From: Methylomicrobium lacus LW14
Lineage (GTDB): Bacteria > Pseudomonadota > Gammaproteobacteria > Methylococcales > Methylomonadaceae
NCBI RefSeq assembly: GCF_000527095.1
Contig: NZ_AZUN01000001.1
Location: forward strand, 1,550,001 to 1,614,000
Length of the DNA stretch: 64,000 nt
Direction of reading: 5' to 3'
The notes under the pieces were generated by a model. That model had not been told where the DNA came from, ran no database searches, and saw nothing but the letters and a program-made list of their open reading frames with translations. This document shows positions 44,657 through 53,023 of the stretch, piece by piece (positions within the stretch are counted from its first letter, which is position 1; every line of letters begins with the position of its first letter). The position numbers were made by a program, and so were the translations under genes.

Positions 44657-46519
44657 ATGAAACTCACCACCGAATTCCCGTTGCTCGATCAGATCAATCT
44701 GCCCGCGGACCTGCGCAAACTGAGCAAGGACCAGCTGAAGCCGATCGCGAAGGAACTGCGCGATTATCTGACCCATACGGTCAGCGTCTCCGGCGGCCAT
44801 TTCTCGGCCGGGCTCGGCACGGTCGAATTGACCGTCGCGCTGCACTACGTGTTCAATACCCCCGAGGATCAGTTGGTTTGGGATGTCGGCCATCAGGCCT
44901 ATCCGCATAAGATTCTGACCGGCCGCAAGGGACGCATGACCACGATCCGCACGCACGGCGGCATCGCGGCGTTTCCTACCCGCTCCGAAAGCGAATATGA
45001 CGCCTTCGGCGTCGGCCATTCGAGCACCTCGATCAGCGCGGCCCTGGGCATGGCGATCGCCTCGGCGCAGAAAGGCGAAAACAAACAGATGGTTGCGATC
45101 ATCGGCGACGGCAGCATCACCGGCGGCATGGCCTATGAAGCGATGAACCATGCCGGCGCGCTCGATGCGAATCTGTTGGTGATTCTGAACGACAACGATA
45201 TGTCGATCTCGCCGAATGTCGGCGCGATGAACAATTATCTGGCCAAGATCTTGTCCAGCCGGCTGTATGTATCGGCCTGGGAAGAAAGCAAGAAAGTACT
45301 CAGCAGCATGCCGACGGTCTGGGAACTCGCGCGCCGCACCGAAGAGCATATCAAGGGCATGGTGGTGCCGGGAACGCTGTTCGAAGAGCTCGGCTTCAAT
45401 TACATCGGCCCGATCGACGGCCACGACATCGACGTGTTGGTGGCTACGCTCGAAAACCTGAAGGCGATGCCCGGCCCCCGCCTCCTGCATATCGTAACCC
45501 GGAAAGGCAAGGGCTATGCGCCGGCCGAAAGAGACCCGCTCGCTTATCACGGCGTGCCGGCCTTCGATCCTTCCAAGGATTCGCTGCCGAAATCGGCGCC
45601 CTCCCCGCACCCGACCTATACCGAGGTGTTCGGCAACTGGCTCTGCGACATGGCCGAACAGGACGAGCGCCTCCTCGGCATCACGCCGGCGATGCGCGAA
45701 GGCTCGGGTCTGGTCAAGTTTTCCGAACGCTTTCCGAAGCGCTATTTCGACGTCGCGATCGCCGAACAACATGCGGTAACGCTCGCCGCGGGCCAAGCCT
45801 GTCAGGGCGCGAAGCCGGTCGTCGCGATCTATTCGACCTTCCTGCAGCGCGCCTACGACCAGCTGATTCACGATGTCGCGATTCAAAACTTGGACGTTCT
45901 GTTCGCGCTCGACCGTGCGGGCCTGGTTGGACCTGACGGACCGACCCATGCCGGCAGCTTCGATTACAGCTTCATGCGCTGCATCCCGAACCTGCTGATC
46001 ATGGCGCCTGCCGACGAAAACGAATGTCGGCAGATGCTCTATACCGGATTCATCCACGAAGGCCCGGCCTCGGTACGCTATCCGCGCGGCAAGGGCCCCG
46101 GCGCCGAAGTGCAAAAGATGATGACCGCGCTGCCGATCGGCAAGGGCGAAATCCGCCGCCAGGGCAGCAAGATCGCGATTCTGGCATGGGGCAGCATGGT
46201 CGCCCCGGCCCTGAAAGCCGCCGACCAGTTCGGCGCGACAGTCGCGAACATGCGCTTCGTCAAACCGATCGATGAGGCGTTGATCCTGGATCTGGCCAAA
46301 ACGCACGAAATGCTGGTCACGATCGAAGAGAACGTCTTATCCGGCGGCGCCGGCAGCGCGGTGAACCAATTCCTGCAAGCGAAGCGCATCCTGATGCCGG
46401 TGTTGAATATCGGCCTGCCCGATGCGTTCATCGAACAGGGCACGCGCGAGGAATTGCTTTCGATCTGCGGACTGGACGCGCCAGGCATTGCGGCCAGCAT
46501 CGAAGCCTTCAGCGCCTAG
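44657..46519 (+). CDS. dxs: 1-deoxy-D-xylulose-5-phosphate synthase, copy 2
   Basis: 620 residues. The same ThDP blocks as copy 1 (GDGSITGGMAYEAMNHAG, LNDNDMSIS, AEQHAVTLAAG). It differs in the N-terminal tail (shorter), scattered substitutions around 80-210, and the C-terminus. DNA of the middle third (for example 45570-45850 against 32350-32630) is almost identical, which points to recent duplication or gene conversion. It lies in a copC-copD-dxs-gloB run, unlike copy 1. Both keep all active-site residues I can see. Confidence 0.96.
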   Translation: MKLTTEFPLLDQINLPADLRKLSKDQLKPIAKELRDYLTHTVSVSGGHFSAGLGTVELTVALHYVFNTPEDQLVWDVGHQAYPHKILTGRKGRMTTIRTHGGIAAFPTRSESEYDAFGVGHSSTSISAALGMAIASAQKGENKQMVAIIGDGSITGGMAYEAMNHAGALDANLLVILNDNDMSISPNVGAMNNYLAKILSSRLYVSAWEESKKVLSSMPTVWELARRTEEHIKGMVVPGTLFEELGFNYIGPIDGHDIDVLVATLENLKAMPGPRLLHIVTRKGKGYAPAERDPLAYHGVPAFDPSKDSLPKSAPSPHPTYTEVFGNWLCDMAEQDERLLGITPAMREGSGLVKFSERFPKRYFDVAIAEQHAVTLAAGQACQGAKPVVAIYSTFLQRAYDQLIHDVAIQNLDVLFALDRAGLVGPDGPTHAGSFDYSFMRCIPNLLIMAPADENECRQMLYTGFIHEGPASVRYPRGKGPGAEVQKMMTALPIGKGEIRRQGSKIAILAWGSMVAPALKAADQFGATVANMRFVKPIDEALILDLAKTHEMLVTIEENVLSGGAGSAVNQFLQAKRILMPVLNIGLPDAFIEQGTREELLSICGLDAPGIAASIEAFSA

Positions 46520-46523
46520 CTCC

Positions 46524-47288
46524 ATGCTCGAAATCATCCAGATACCGGTCCTGACCGACAATTATATCTATCTGATCCACGATCCGGTGTCGAAAGACAC
46601 CGCGGCGGTCGATCCGGCCGAGGCTCGGCCGGTGCTGGATGTGTTGGCAAACCAAGGCTGGAAGCTGAGCTACGTTTTGAACACCCATCACCACTGGGAT
46701 CACGTCGGCGGCAATCTGGAACTGCAACAACAAACCGGCTGCCAGGTGATAGCGCCGTTAGCCGATCGCCACCGGATACCGGGCATCGACCGGGGCGTTG
46801 CCGAGGGCGACACCATAAGACTCGGCGAGCATACTGCCGATGTACTGTTCACGCCCGGCCATACGCTCGGCCATGTCGTTTATCATTTCGCGGGCGACTA
46901 TGTGCTGTTCTGCGGCGACACCCTGTTTGTGATGGGCTGCGGCCGCCTGTTCGAAGGCACCGCCGAACAACTGTGGCAATCGCTGCAACGATTGAAAGCC
47001 TTGCCCGCCGACACACGGATCTATTGCACGCACGAATACACGCAAAACAACGGTCGCTTCGCCTTGACCCTGGAGCCTGACAATCGGGCATTAGCCGAGA
47101 AAATGCAGCGGGTCGCCGAACTGCGTGCCAACAACCGGCCGACCGTGCCGTCGACGATCGGCGAGGAACTCGCCACCAATCCGTTTTTCAGAGAAGACAG
47201 CCCGTCGCTGCAAAAAACGCTAGGCCTGAGGGATGCGACGCCCATTCAAATATTTACCGAAGTACGGCGTTTGAAGGACGCGTTTTAA
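46524..47288 (+). CDS. gloB: Hydroxyacylglutathione hydrolase (glyoxalase II)
   Basis: 254 residues from the ATG at 46524, five bases after the dxs stop. Metal motif THHHWDHVGGN and further ligands in LFTPGHTLGHVVYHF, CGDTLFVMGCGRLFEG and CTHEYTQNN. The C-terminal glutathione-binding part has PSTIGEELATNPFFRE. It hydrolyses S-lactoylglutathione, finishing methylglyoxal detoxification. Confidence 0.95.
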   Translation: MLEIIQIPVLTDNYIYLIHDPVSKDTAAVDPAEARPVLDVLANQGWKLSYVLNTHHHWDHVGGNLELQQQTGCQVIAPLADRHRIPGIDRGVAEGDTIRLGEHTADVLFTPGHTLGHVVYHFAGDYVLFCGDTLFVMGCGRLFEGTAEQLWQSLQRLKALPADTRIYCTHEYTQNNGRFALTLEPDNRALAEKMQRVAELRANNRPTVPSTIGEELATNPFFREDSPSLQKTLGLRDATPIQIFTEVRRLKDAF

Positions 47289-47299
47289 TACGGAGAAGA

Positions 47300-47336
47300 G
47301 TCCATGGCATTGCCTGACAGAGGCAGCGCCATGGAC
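47300..47336. terminator. Strong hairpin between convergent gloB and the KYLA-repeat gene
   Basis: GTCCATGGC pairs with GCCATGGAC (9 bp), and inside it TGCCT pairs with AGGCA. It lies between convergent genes and can end both transcripts, though T-runs are weak. Confidence 0.6.
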
Positions 47337-47350
47337 TGGTCAGCAGGAAA

Positions 47351-48319
47351 TTAAGCTTCCAACAGCTCAGCGAAAGGTTTGAAACTTTCGTTGTTATGCT
47401 GGGTGCAAACGCTGAATTGATAGTCCTTATCATTCACGCTCAGCTGGATATGTCCCAAATTAGACTTGTTTCTGCATTGGGTGCCCTTCGCGGTGCTCGC
47501 CTGGCACTGGTTGCCGTCATCCAAGCGGATAACGTTGCCGGACTCTTCTTTCACGGCCACTGCGGTTTCTTCCGCAGCCGCTTTGGCTTTTGCAGCGGTC
47601 GCCGGCTTGGCGACGGTCTGAGTTTGGCTCTCCAGATACTGGCTTACGCGCGTGCCTGCGCCCTGCGGTGCGGCCGCTTCAGCCTGCGCTACAGATTCGG
47701 CCGGCGCAGCTGCCTCCGGTTTGAACTCTTTGCCTATCGCCGCAAGATATTTAGCGACGCGCGACAACGGCACGCCCGACTCCTGTTCCTGAGCGGCGGC
47801 TACCGGTGCTTCAGCGACTTTCTCGGCGGTTGCCGGCGCAGAGGCCGCCTGCTGGCTGGCCAGGTATTTTGCCACCCGCGACTGAGGTGCAGCTGTGTGC
47901 TGAACGGCTGCCGCAGGTTCCGATACCGCAGGCTTAGATGCGGCCGCTTGGCTCGCGAGATATTTTTCGACACGCGACAATGGCGTAGCAGGCTCTTGTG
48001 CCGCAGGCGTCTGAACGGCCGCCGCTGCCGGTTTAGCCGCCGCCTGGCTCGCAAGGTATTTGTCAACCCGCGACAGAGGCGCCTTGCTTGCTTGCGCAGC
48101 GCTCGCTGCTTCAGCGGCTTGCGCTTGTTTTGCCAGATATTTTGCTACGCCGGTCAGAGCCACTGCGGATGCTTGCTCTTGGTTAGCCAAATATCTTGCG
48201 ACGCCGGTCAATCCCGAATTTATTTTCACTTCTTCCTTCCTGTAAATATCATCACCTATGGGTCCAGCCAGTTTACTTGTTGCAAAATCAAGAAACTGTT
48301 CTAATAAATTTTTTGCCAT
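47351..48319 (-). CDS. Low-complexity protein with seven KYLA-type repeats and a Cys/His tail
   Basis: 322 residues from the ATG at 48319 (AAGGTAA upstream). The N-terminal 35 residues are ordinary. Between 37 and 232 a ten-residue motif recurs seven times: GLTGVARYLANQ, ALTGVAKYLAKQ, LSRVDKYLASQ, LSRVEKYLASQ, QSRVAKYLASQ, LSRVAKYLAAI and TRVSQYLESQ, separated by Ala/Pro/Glu linkers that look disordered. The C-terminus (265-322) has Cys272, Cys282, Cys305 and His308 in a GNQCQASTAKGTQCRNK pattern like small zinc-binding domains (DUF5763-like). The design, short binding motifs on a flexible chain plus a folded end, is that of a scaffold or linker. I do not know the family. Start region is A+T-rich. 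Confidence 0.8.
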   Translation of the reverse strand: MAKNLLEQFLDFATSKLAGPIGDDIYRKEEVKINSGLTGVARYLANQEQASAVALTGVAKYLAKQAQAAEAASAAQASKAPLSRVDKYLASQAAAKPAAAAVQTPAAQEPATPLSRVEKYLASQAAASKPAVSEPAAAVQHTAAPQSRVAKYLASQQAASAPATAEKVAEAPVAAAQEQESGVPLSRVAKYLAAIGKEFKPEAAAPAESVAQAEAAAPQGAGTRVSQYLESQTQTVAKPATAAKAKAAAEETAVAVKEESGNVIRLDDGNQCQASTAKGTQCRNKSNLGHIQLSVNDKDYQFSVCTQHNNESFKPFAELLEA

Positions 48320-48361
48320 ATCAAAGTTACCTTTTCTTTTATTGTAATAATTAAAGAGCAA

Positions 48362-48550
48362 ATCAGTGTAATCATATGCTAAACCCTTGCGCGGGTAAAG
48401 AGCACCTTAACGCTACAGCCGTATCCGGTCGGCATTGTTCTGTCCGGTTTTGAGACACGCAGCCGTTCAGCCGCGGGCCGACCTCATGCGCAACCGAAAC
48501 CTGCGTCAAACTTATCTGCCGAGCGTGATAGCCAGCGCGCCATGCTCAGT
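48362..48550. other. Intergenic region
   Basis: Non-coding; contains the promoter of the KYLA-repeat gene. Nothing else recognised. Confidence 0.35.
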
Positions 48551-48751
48551 TTACAAGTCCTGTTTAATATCCTCTTTCAGCGCCGGCCAGCGCATGAACG
48601 CAAACACCCAAATCATCGCGATATTGACGACCGGAATCAGTAAAACCACTGTCCACCAGCCTTCGAAACCGGCTTTTTGAATGATCCGATAACCCAACCA
48701 CAAGCAAAATCCGACATAGATCGGCAGCAGGATATAAAATAGCAGCATCAT
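48551..48751 (-). CDS. Small two-helix membrane protein (twin B)
   Basis: 66 residues from the ATG at 48751, whose ATGA overlaps the stop of the upstream twin. Two transmembrane helices (LLFYILLPIYVGFCLWLGY and WTVVLLIPVVNIAMIWVFAF) around KAGFEGWW. It resembles the neighbouring protein in layout (helix, KAGF-x-W, helix, WP), so the pair arose by duplication. Function unknown; DUF805-like integral proteins have similar helices. Confidence 0.65.
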   Translation of the reverse strand: MMLLFYILLPIYVGFCLWLGYRIIQKAGFEGWWTVVLLIPVVNIAMIWVFAFMRWPALKEDIKQDL

Positions 48752-48954
48752 GGCTTCCGCTCCAGTTCGCTTCGGCGGTTGGGCCACGGCATCAGCGCCA
48801 ACTGCATAAAAACCAGCAACAGGCCGAAAACCGGCAAAAACACCAGCGCGGCCCAGGCCGGATTAAAACCGGCTTTGCGGTAGATCAAAAAAACCGGCAG
48901 AAAAATAAAGAGCCCCAGAATGAAAACCTGGAAAATATCGGGAAACATCATCAT
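48748..48954 (-). CDS. Small two-helix membrane protein (twin A)
   Basis: 68 residues. Three ATGs in a row at 48954-48946; the first has AAGGAGAGG 4 to 8 nt upstream. Helices IFQVFILGLFIFLPVFLIY and ALVFLPVFGLLLVFMQLAL flank YRKAGFNPAW; the tail MPWPNRRSELERKP is cytosolic and basic. Coupled to twin B by ATGA. Function unknown. Confidence 0.65.
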   Translation of the reverse strand: MMMFPDIFQVFILGLFIFLPVFLIYRKAGFNPAWAALVFLPVFGLLLVFMQLALMPWPNRRSELERKP

Positions 48955-49143
48955 ATGTCCTCTCCTTATTACTTTAAAGACATGCCTAGGCGCAAAGTTT
49001 AACCGCAATGCAAAAGCCGTGCGATCCTTTTATCAAAGCGTAAAAGCACATCCGCTTTCATTCCGGCATCAGCACAATGCTTGCGCAGTATGGCGAGCCC
49101 CGTCCGCCATGAACACACTCACTGATTGCACCTTTCGACGCCC

Positions 49144-50169
49144 ATGATCATTCAGAGCACCTTCAAACCGGCCTGGTGGCTAAAAAACACCCACCTGCAA
49201 ACGATCTTCCCGGCCTTCTTTCGCATAGCACAGCCGCCCAAAACGCTGCGTAGGGAGCGGCTGAGCACGCCGGATAACGATTTTCTCGACATCGACCACT
49301 GCGGCGAAGCCGGACAGCCGATCGTGATTTTGTTGCACGGCCTGACCGGCAGCTCGGAATCCGGCTACATCAAAGGCTTGCAGCACACGCTGGCGAAACT
49401 CGGTCTGCGCACCGTCGCGTTGAATTTCCGCGGCTGCAGCGGCGAATCGAACCGCCTGGCGCGCTGCTATCACTCCGGGGAAACCGAGGACATTCATTTC
49501 CTCTATCGAACCCTGCGCGAACGCGAACCGGAAACGCCGATGGCCGCGATCGGTTTTTCGCTGGGCGGCAATGTGCTGCTGAAATGGCTTGGCGAACAGG
49601 GTGAGCGTCTTGACCTGTTTGCCGCGATTGCTGTGTCGGTGCCGCTCGTGCTGAGCCTCTGCGCGAGCAAGCTCGATAGCGGATTTTCGAAAATTTACCG
49701 CAAACGCCTGCTCAACGAGCTGAAGCACTACGTCCGCCTGAAACTGCAACACCTTGAAACCCTCGGCATCGAGGCGGAAGCCGAAAAAATCAGGCAACTC
49801 GGCAATTTGTCCGACATCAGCTCGTTTTGGCAATACGATGATATCGTGGTCGCGAAACTGCACGGCTACCGCGATGTACACGACTACTACCAGAGTTCCA
49901 GCTCCCGCCAGTTTCTCAAATCGATCGCCGTGCCGACTCTGGTCATCCAGGCGGCCGACGATCCTTTCATGACCGTCGAAGTGCTGCCCGAAGCGCATGA
50001 ACTGTCGCCAGCCGTGCAACTGGAAATCGCCCAAAGCGGCGGCCACGTCGGCTTCGTAACCGGCACCTACCCTTTCCGCCCCCGCTACTGGCTGGAACAA
50101 AGAATCCCGGAGTATTTGTTACTGCATATAAAATCTTGCCAACCCCAGTCCGGCACTGGCGCTGCATAA
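49144..50169 (+). CDS. yheT: YheT-family alpha/beta hydrolase
   Basis: 341 residues from the ATG at 49144. Nucleophile elbow GFSLGGNV, oxyanion part LLHGLTGSSES, acid and base in IQAADDPF and SGGHVGFV; N-terminal KNTHLQTIFPAFFR is the YheT signature. Members hydrolyse esters of unknown identity. Not in an obvious operon. Confidence 0.9.
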   Translation: MIIQSTFKPAWWLKNTHLQTIFPAFFRIAQPPKTLRRERLSTPDNDFLDIDHCGEAGQPIVILLHGLTGSSESGYIKGLQHTLAKLGLRTVALNFRGCSGESNRLARCYHSGETEDIHFLYRTLREREPETPMAAIGFSLGGNVLLKWLGEQGERLDLFAAIAVSVPLVLSLCASKLDSGFSKIYRKRLLNELKHYVRLKLQHLETLGIEAEAEKIRQLGNLSDISSFWQYDDIVVAKLHGYRDVHDYYQSSSSRQFLKSIAVPTLVIQAADDPFMTVEVLPEAHELSPAVQLEIAQSGGHVGFVTGTYPFRPRYWLEQRIPEYLLLHIKSCQPQSGTGAA

Positions 50170-50270
50170 TTTTTCAAAGAAAGCCTTCCTCGATGCAAAT
50201 TTTGCATGAGGGGCTTAAAAAAAATTGTCAGCTATGGTTTAATATGCAGCTCTTCAAAACCCCACTCCAA

Positions 50271-50346
50271 GCCGGTGTAGCTCAGTTGGTAGAGCAGCGC
50301 ATTCGTAATGCGAAGGTCGTAGGTTCGACTCCTATCATCGGCACCA
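50271..50346 (+). tRNA. tRNA-Thr (CGT anticodon)
   Basis: 76 nt including an encoded CCA. Acceptor GCCGGTG pairs with CATCGGC; D arm GCTCAGTTGGTAGAGC; anticodon loop TTCGTAA with anticodon CGT, reading ACG; T arm GTAGG-TTCGACT-CCTAT. G27-A43 is a mismatch at the top of the anticodon stem. A terminator follows. Confidence 0.95.
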
Positions 50347-50356
50347 AATAAAACAA

Positions 50357-50386
50357 GGGCTTAGGTTGCAAACCAAATCCTTTTTT
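50357..50386 (+). terminator. Rho-independent terminator of tRNA-Thr
   Basis: GG-TT-GGTT over GCA pairs with AACC-AA-CC with small bulges, followed by TTTTTT, about 10 nt after the tRNA end. Confidence 0.65.
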
Positions 50387-50454
50387 ATTGCTCGCGGGAC
50401 ACCGGCGGGACATTTGCCCACAACGCGTCACAATAAATCCCGGGTCATGAGCCC

Positions 50455-51699
50455 TTATCCGCTCAATTCGATACGATCAATCGCACCATGCTGTAGCGCT
50501 ACCATCAAAGTCAGATGCTCGCGCAATTGCCGAGTTAACAGAAAATTTTCGCGCACGAATTCTTTGCCTTTAAGCCCCATCGTCTGCATTTTTTGTTTCT
50601 GATTCAGCAGATAGCGAATGCGCAGCGATGCGCCTTCCGGGGTGTTGACTAAGAATCCGGTATGAAAATCGATCACCTGTAAACGAATGCCGCCGGTATC
50701 GCCGCCGATGACCGGCTTCCCTTTCCAAAGCGCTTCGGTCACCGTCAAACCGAATCCTTCCTTGGTGGACTTTTGCAGCACGATATCGGACAACCGCTGT
50801 AAGGCATTGATCGTACGGTGTGCGTCAGGCGGCAGCAGCAGAATCTTAATATTCGGATCATCGCCCGCTGCAAAGCGCACTTCGTTCAACACGGCCTCGC
50901 CCTCCGGATCGTCGGAGGCGCCTCCGCCGGCCAGCACGAGTTGCAAGCCGGGAATATAGTCCTTCGCGAGCTTATAGGCATGAATCACGCCTACAGGATC
51001 TTTAAAGCGGTCGAAACGCGAGATCTGCGCGATCATCGGCGCATTGGGATCGATGCCGAAGCGTGTCCGGACAGCGTCCAGTTCGTCTTCAGACAAGTCG
51101 ACATTCTTGTCGCTTAAGGGATCGATACTGGGAGGGATGATGTAAGCAGGATGCGGCAGCATCTGCACAAACTGCGGCAAAGAGAAGATACTGGCATCAT
51201 AACCGCGGACGAATCGGTCGATAAACCGCCAGACGCTCCTGTGCGGATGGCTGGCGTCAATATGACAACGCCAGATCCACTTCCCTTTGCGTTGAAGGCA
51301 ATGCGACAACAATGCCACCGGTTGCGGGTCGTGAATAAAGACAAAGTCCGCGCCTTCCAGCAAAGGACGCAACTGCCTGGCATTCTGTTCGTTCACTTCC
51401 TGAAAATGCTGCAATAGCGTATCGGGAATCGTGATTCGGTTTCCCTGTATCGCATTATGCAGGCTTTTGGTGCATTGATAAAACTCGCTGTCGCCGCTAA
51501 TGACTTCCCAGCGCGAATCGATTCCGAGTTCCCGGGTCAGCGGCACGAGTTTATCCAGGATCTCGGCAACGCCGCCGCCAACTCGGGTGGAGTTCACATG
51601 CACCACGGTTTTGCCTCGCAGCGGCTCAGCCAGTTGCCTCAGGTGGCGGATCACATCGGCACCCGCCACGGCGGCATAACTATCCAGCATCGTGGTCAT
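50455..51699 (-). CDS. GT4 glycosyltransferase, trehalose synthase TreT-like
   Basis: 414 residues. N-terminal HVNSTRVGGGVAEILDKLVP and WEVISGDSEFYQCTKSLHNA are typical of TreT-like enzymes; the C-terminal nucleotide-sugar site has QISRFDRFKDPVGVIHAYK, LVLAGGGASDDPEG and STKEGFGLTVTEALWKGKPV (the E-x7-E motif). TreT joins NDP-glucose and glucose to trehalose, an osmoprotectant. Its start overlaps the DUF5752 stop by 4 bp, so the two are coupled. Confidence 0.85.
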   Translation of the reverse strand: MTTMLDSYAAVAGADVIRHLRQLAEPLRGKTVVHVNSTRVGGGVAEILDKLVPLTRELGIDSRWEVISGDSEFYQCTKSLHNAIQGNRITIPDTLLQHFQEVNEQNARQLRPLLEGADFVFIHDPQPVALLSHCLQRKGKWIWRCHIDASHPHRSVWRFIDRFVRGYDASIFSLPQFVQMLPHPAYIIPPSIDPLSDKNVDLSEDELDAVRTRFGIDPNAPMIAQISRFDRFKDPVGVIHAYKLAKDYIPGLQLVLAGGGASDDPEGEAVLNEVRFAAGDDPNIKILLLPPDAHRTINALQRLSDIVLQKSTKEGFGLTVTEALWKGKPVIGGDTGGIRLQVIDFHTGFLVNTPEGASLRIRYLLNQKQKMQTMGLKGKEFVRENFLLTRQLREHLTLMVALQHGAIDRIELSG

Positions 51700-52385
51700 G
51701 AAGTTTGCTCCGCGAAATGGTTTTGAAAAGCGGCCGCCAATTCCTGGCGCATTTCGATCAGGGTGCTGAAATAAGGATCGATGCCGGCCAAGCGGTCGAT
51801 CAAGGGCCGATAAGCCTCACCGAAATAAGCCAACCAATGACGAAAATCATCGACTTTATCATCCGTACGGCGGCGCGCATCGATAAAATGGTAAAAAACG
51901 CTGCTTCCCGACATGCGCGGGATCAGTTCCGACATCTTATGCGGTTCTTCCACCCGCAGATGCGTATCGAACACCACAATCTGAGAGCGCACAAATTCAA
52001 AGCGCTGCAAGGCGTGCGACCATTGCAAATATTCGCTTTCATCGAGACGGTCGTCTATCAGTTCAAGCAGGTGATAACGTAATTCCTCCACGTCGTCATA
52101 GGAGCCAGGATCAAGGACAGCCAACTGTTCCGCCAATTTGGGGTCGTGCAGACTGTGACGTACCCAGCCGGCAAAGTCATTGATGAACTCCGGTTCATCA
52201 AAATGCGGAAGCAACAAATTGGCCCAAAAATGGTGATAAAGACTATCAGGGCTAAGATTTTCGATTTGATCGCGGAATTCCTTTAAATTATTGGCCCGTT
52301 TATGCGTGGCGATCGCGATCAAGGCACAATCTTTCAAGACAAAACGTGGAGACTTCACCTTGGCCTGATTATTCATCTCGTTCAT
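51696..52385 (-). CDS. DUF5752 family protein coupled to the TreT-like gene
   Basis: 229 residues, mostly helical, no signal or membrane segment. Recognisable blocks: FVLKDCALIAIATHKRANNL, LSPDSLYHHFWANLL, GWVRHSLHD and SVFYHFIDARRRTDDKVDDF. DUF5752 proteins regularly sit beside TreT-like glycosyltransferases, so a role in trehalose synthesis or its control is likely but undefined. A relic of a second DUF5752 gene lies at 55.4 kb. Confidence 0.8.
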   Translation of the reverse strand: MNEMNNQAKVKSPRFVLKDCALIAIATHKRANNLKEFRDQIENLSPDSLYHHFWANLLLPHFDEPEFINDFAGWVRHSLHDPKLAEQLAVLDPGSYDDVEELRYHLLELIDDRLDESEYLQWSHALQRFEFVRSQIVVFDTHLRVEEPHKMSELIPRMSGSSVFYHFIDARRRTDDKVDDFRHWLAYFGEAYRPLIDRLAGIDPYFSTLIEMRQELAAAFQNHFAEQTS

Positions 52386-53023
52386 ATGACAAACTCCCTA
52401 TATACATCACGCTTAAGTTGATTTATCAACGTCTACAAGGCGCGATCTATATTCGCTTGCTGTAACGAATTACTGAATAAAACTTGGAAACCTGCTATTC
52501 GAACAAGTTTCGCATGCAAATCATTGTATTAGCAGTTTTTTCGCGATCATTTGCAGATAATCATGTGGAGTCCCCGGCTTTTTTCGAAGTTCAATTTTTT
52601 TAACGAACGCGCTGGTCCGCATATTGAATTACCAATCGCCGTAGCACTGCAGGGTTCGAATAAAAATGGTCGGCGCATCAAGTTCGCCGCTCAAACGGGA
52701 TTAAACCATGAGTCTTATTTTGACTAAAAGGTAATAAACCGCTGCTTCTTTACGGCTAATCGAAGGAACTTAAAATTTATATCGTAATCCCACAAAAAAT
52801 GGGTGTTTTAGTACCCAACTGACCAAAAACGGGTGGCGACAGCGGTACTCATACCCATTCGGACCATTAACGATGAGCGTCATTTGCGGGGGAAGGAAAA
52901 TACCTGCCGACGTATTGTAATGAATAACGCCGAAAGGATGCTGCGGCACGAAACTGCTCGGTCGCCGAGAGTTGTGCCCTTCAAATCCGTCCGTCGGTAT
53001 TATTGAACAAGGTGGTACTAACG
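52386..53023. other. Intergenic region with possible gene decay
   Basis: 638 bp without an intact gene. Part 52386-52769 is A+T-rich with nothing recognised apart from the required promoter of the DUF5752 operon. Part 52770-52960 holds a possible outer-membrane protein relic on the minus strand (listed separately). Confidence 0.5.
52770..52960 (-). pseudogene. Possible relic of an outer-membrane beta-barrel protein C-terminus
   Basis: A minus-strand frame ends in HPFFVGLRYKF and a stop, the hydrophobic-alternating, Phe-terminated ending typical of outer-membrane barrels; before it VSWVLKHP and NGPNGYEYRC also look strand-like. Upstream the frame merges into sequence covered by the channel gene's start on the other strand, so no complete gene exists. 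A chance frame is possible. Confidence 0.25.

Noticed and set aside
43576..44910. A 444-codon plus-strand frame overlapping copD and dxs copy 2.
   Set aside because: It is a second frame of a highly GC-rich coding region and crosses the copD-dxs boundary; it has no recognisable domain.
44588..46306. A 572-codon open frame on the minus strand opposite dxs copy 2 (and a similar one at 31467-32393 opposite copy 1).
   Set aside because: Composition (rich in Arg, Ala, Gly, Asp, Val) is that of the antisense of a GC-rich gene, and the same frame appears opposite both dxs copies. No start signal or family.
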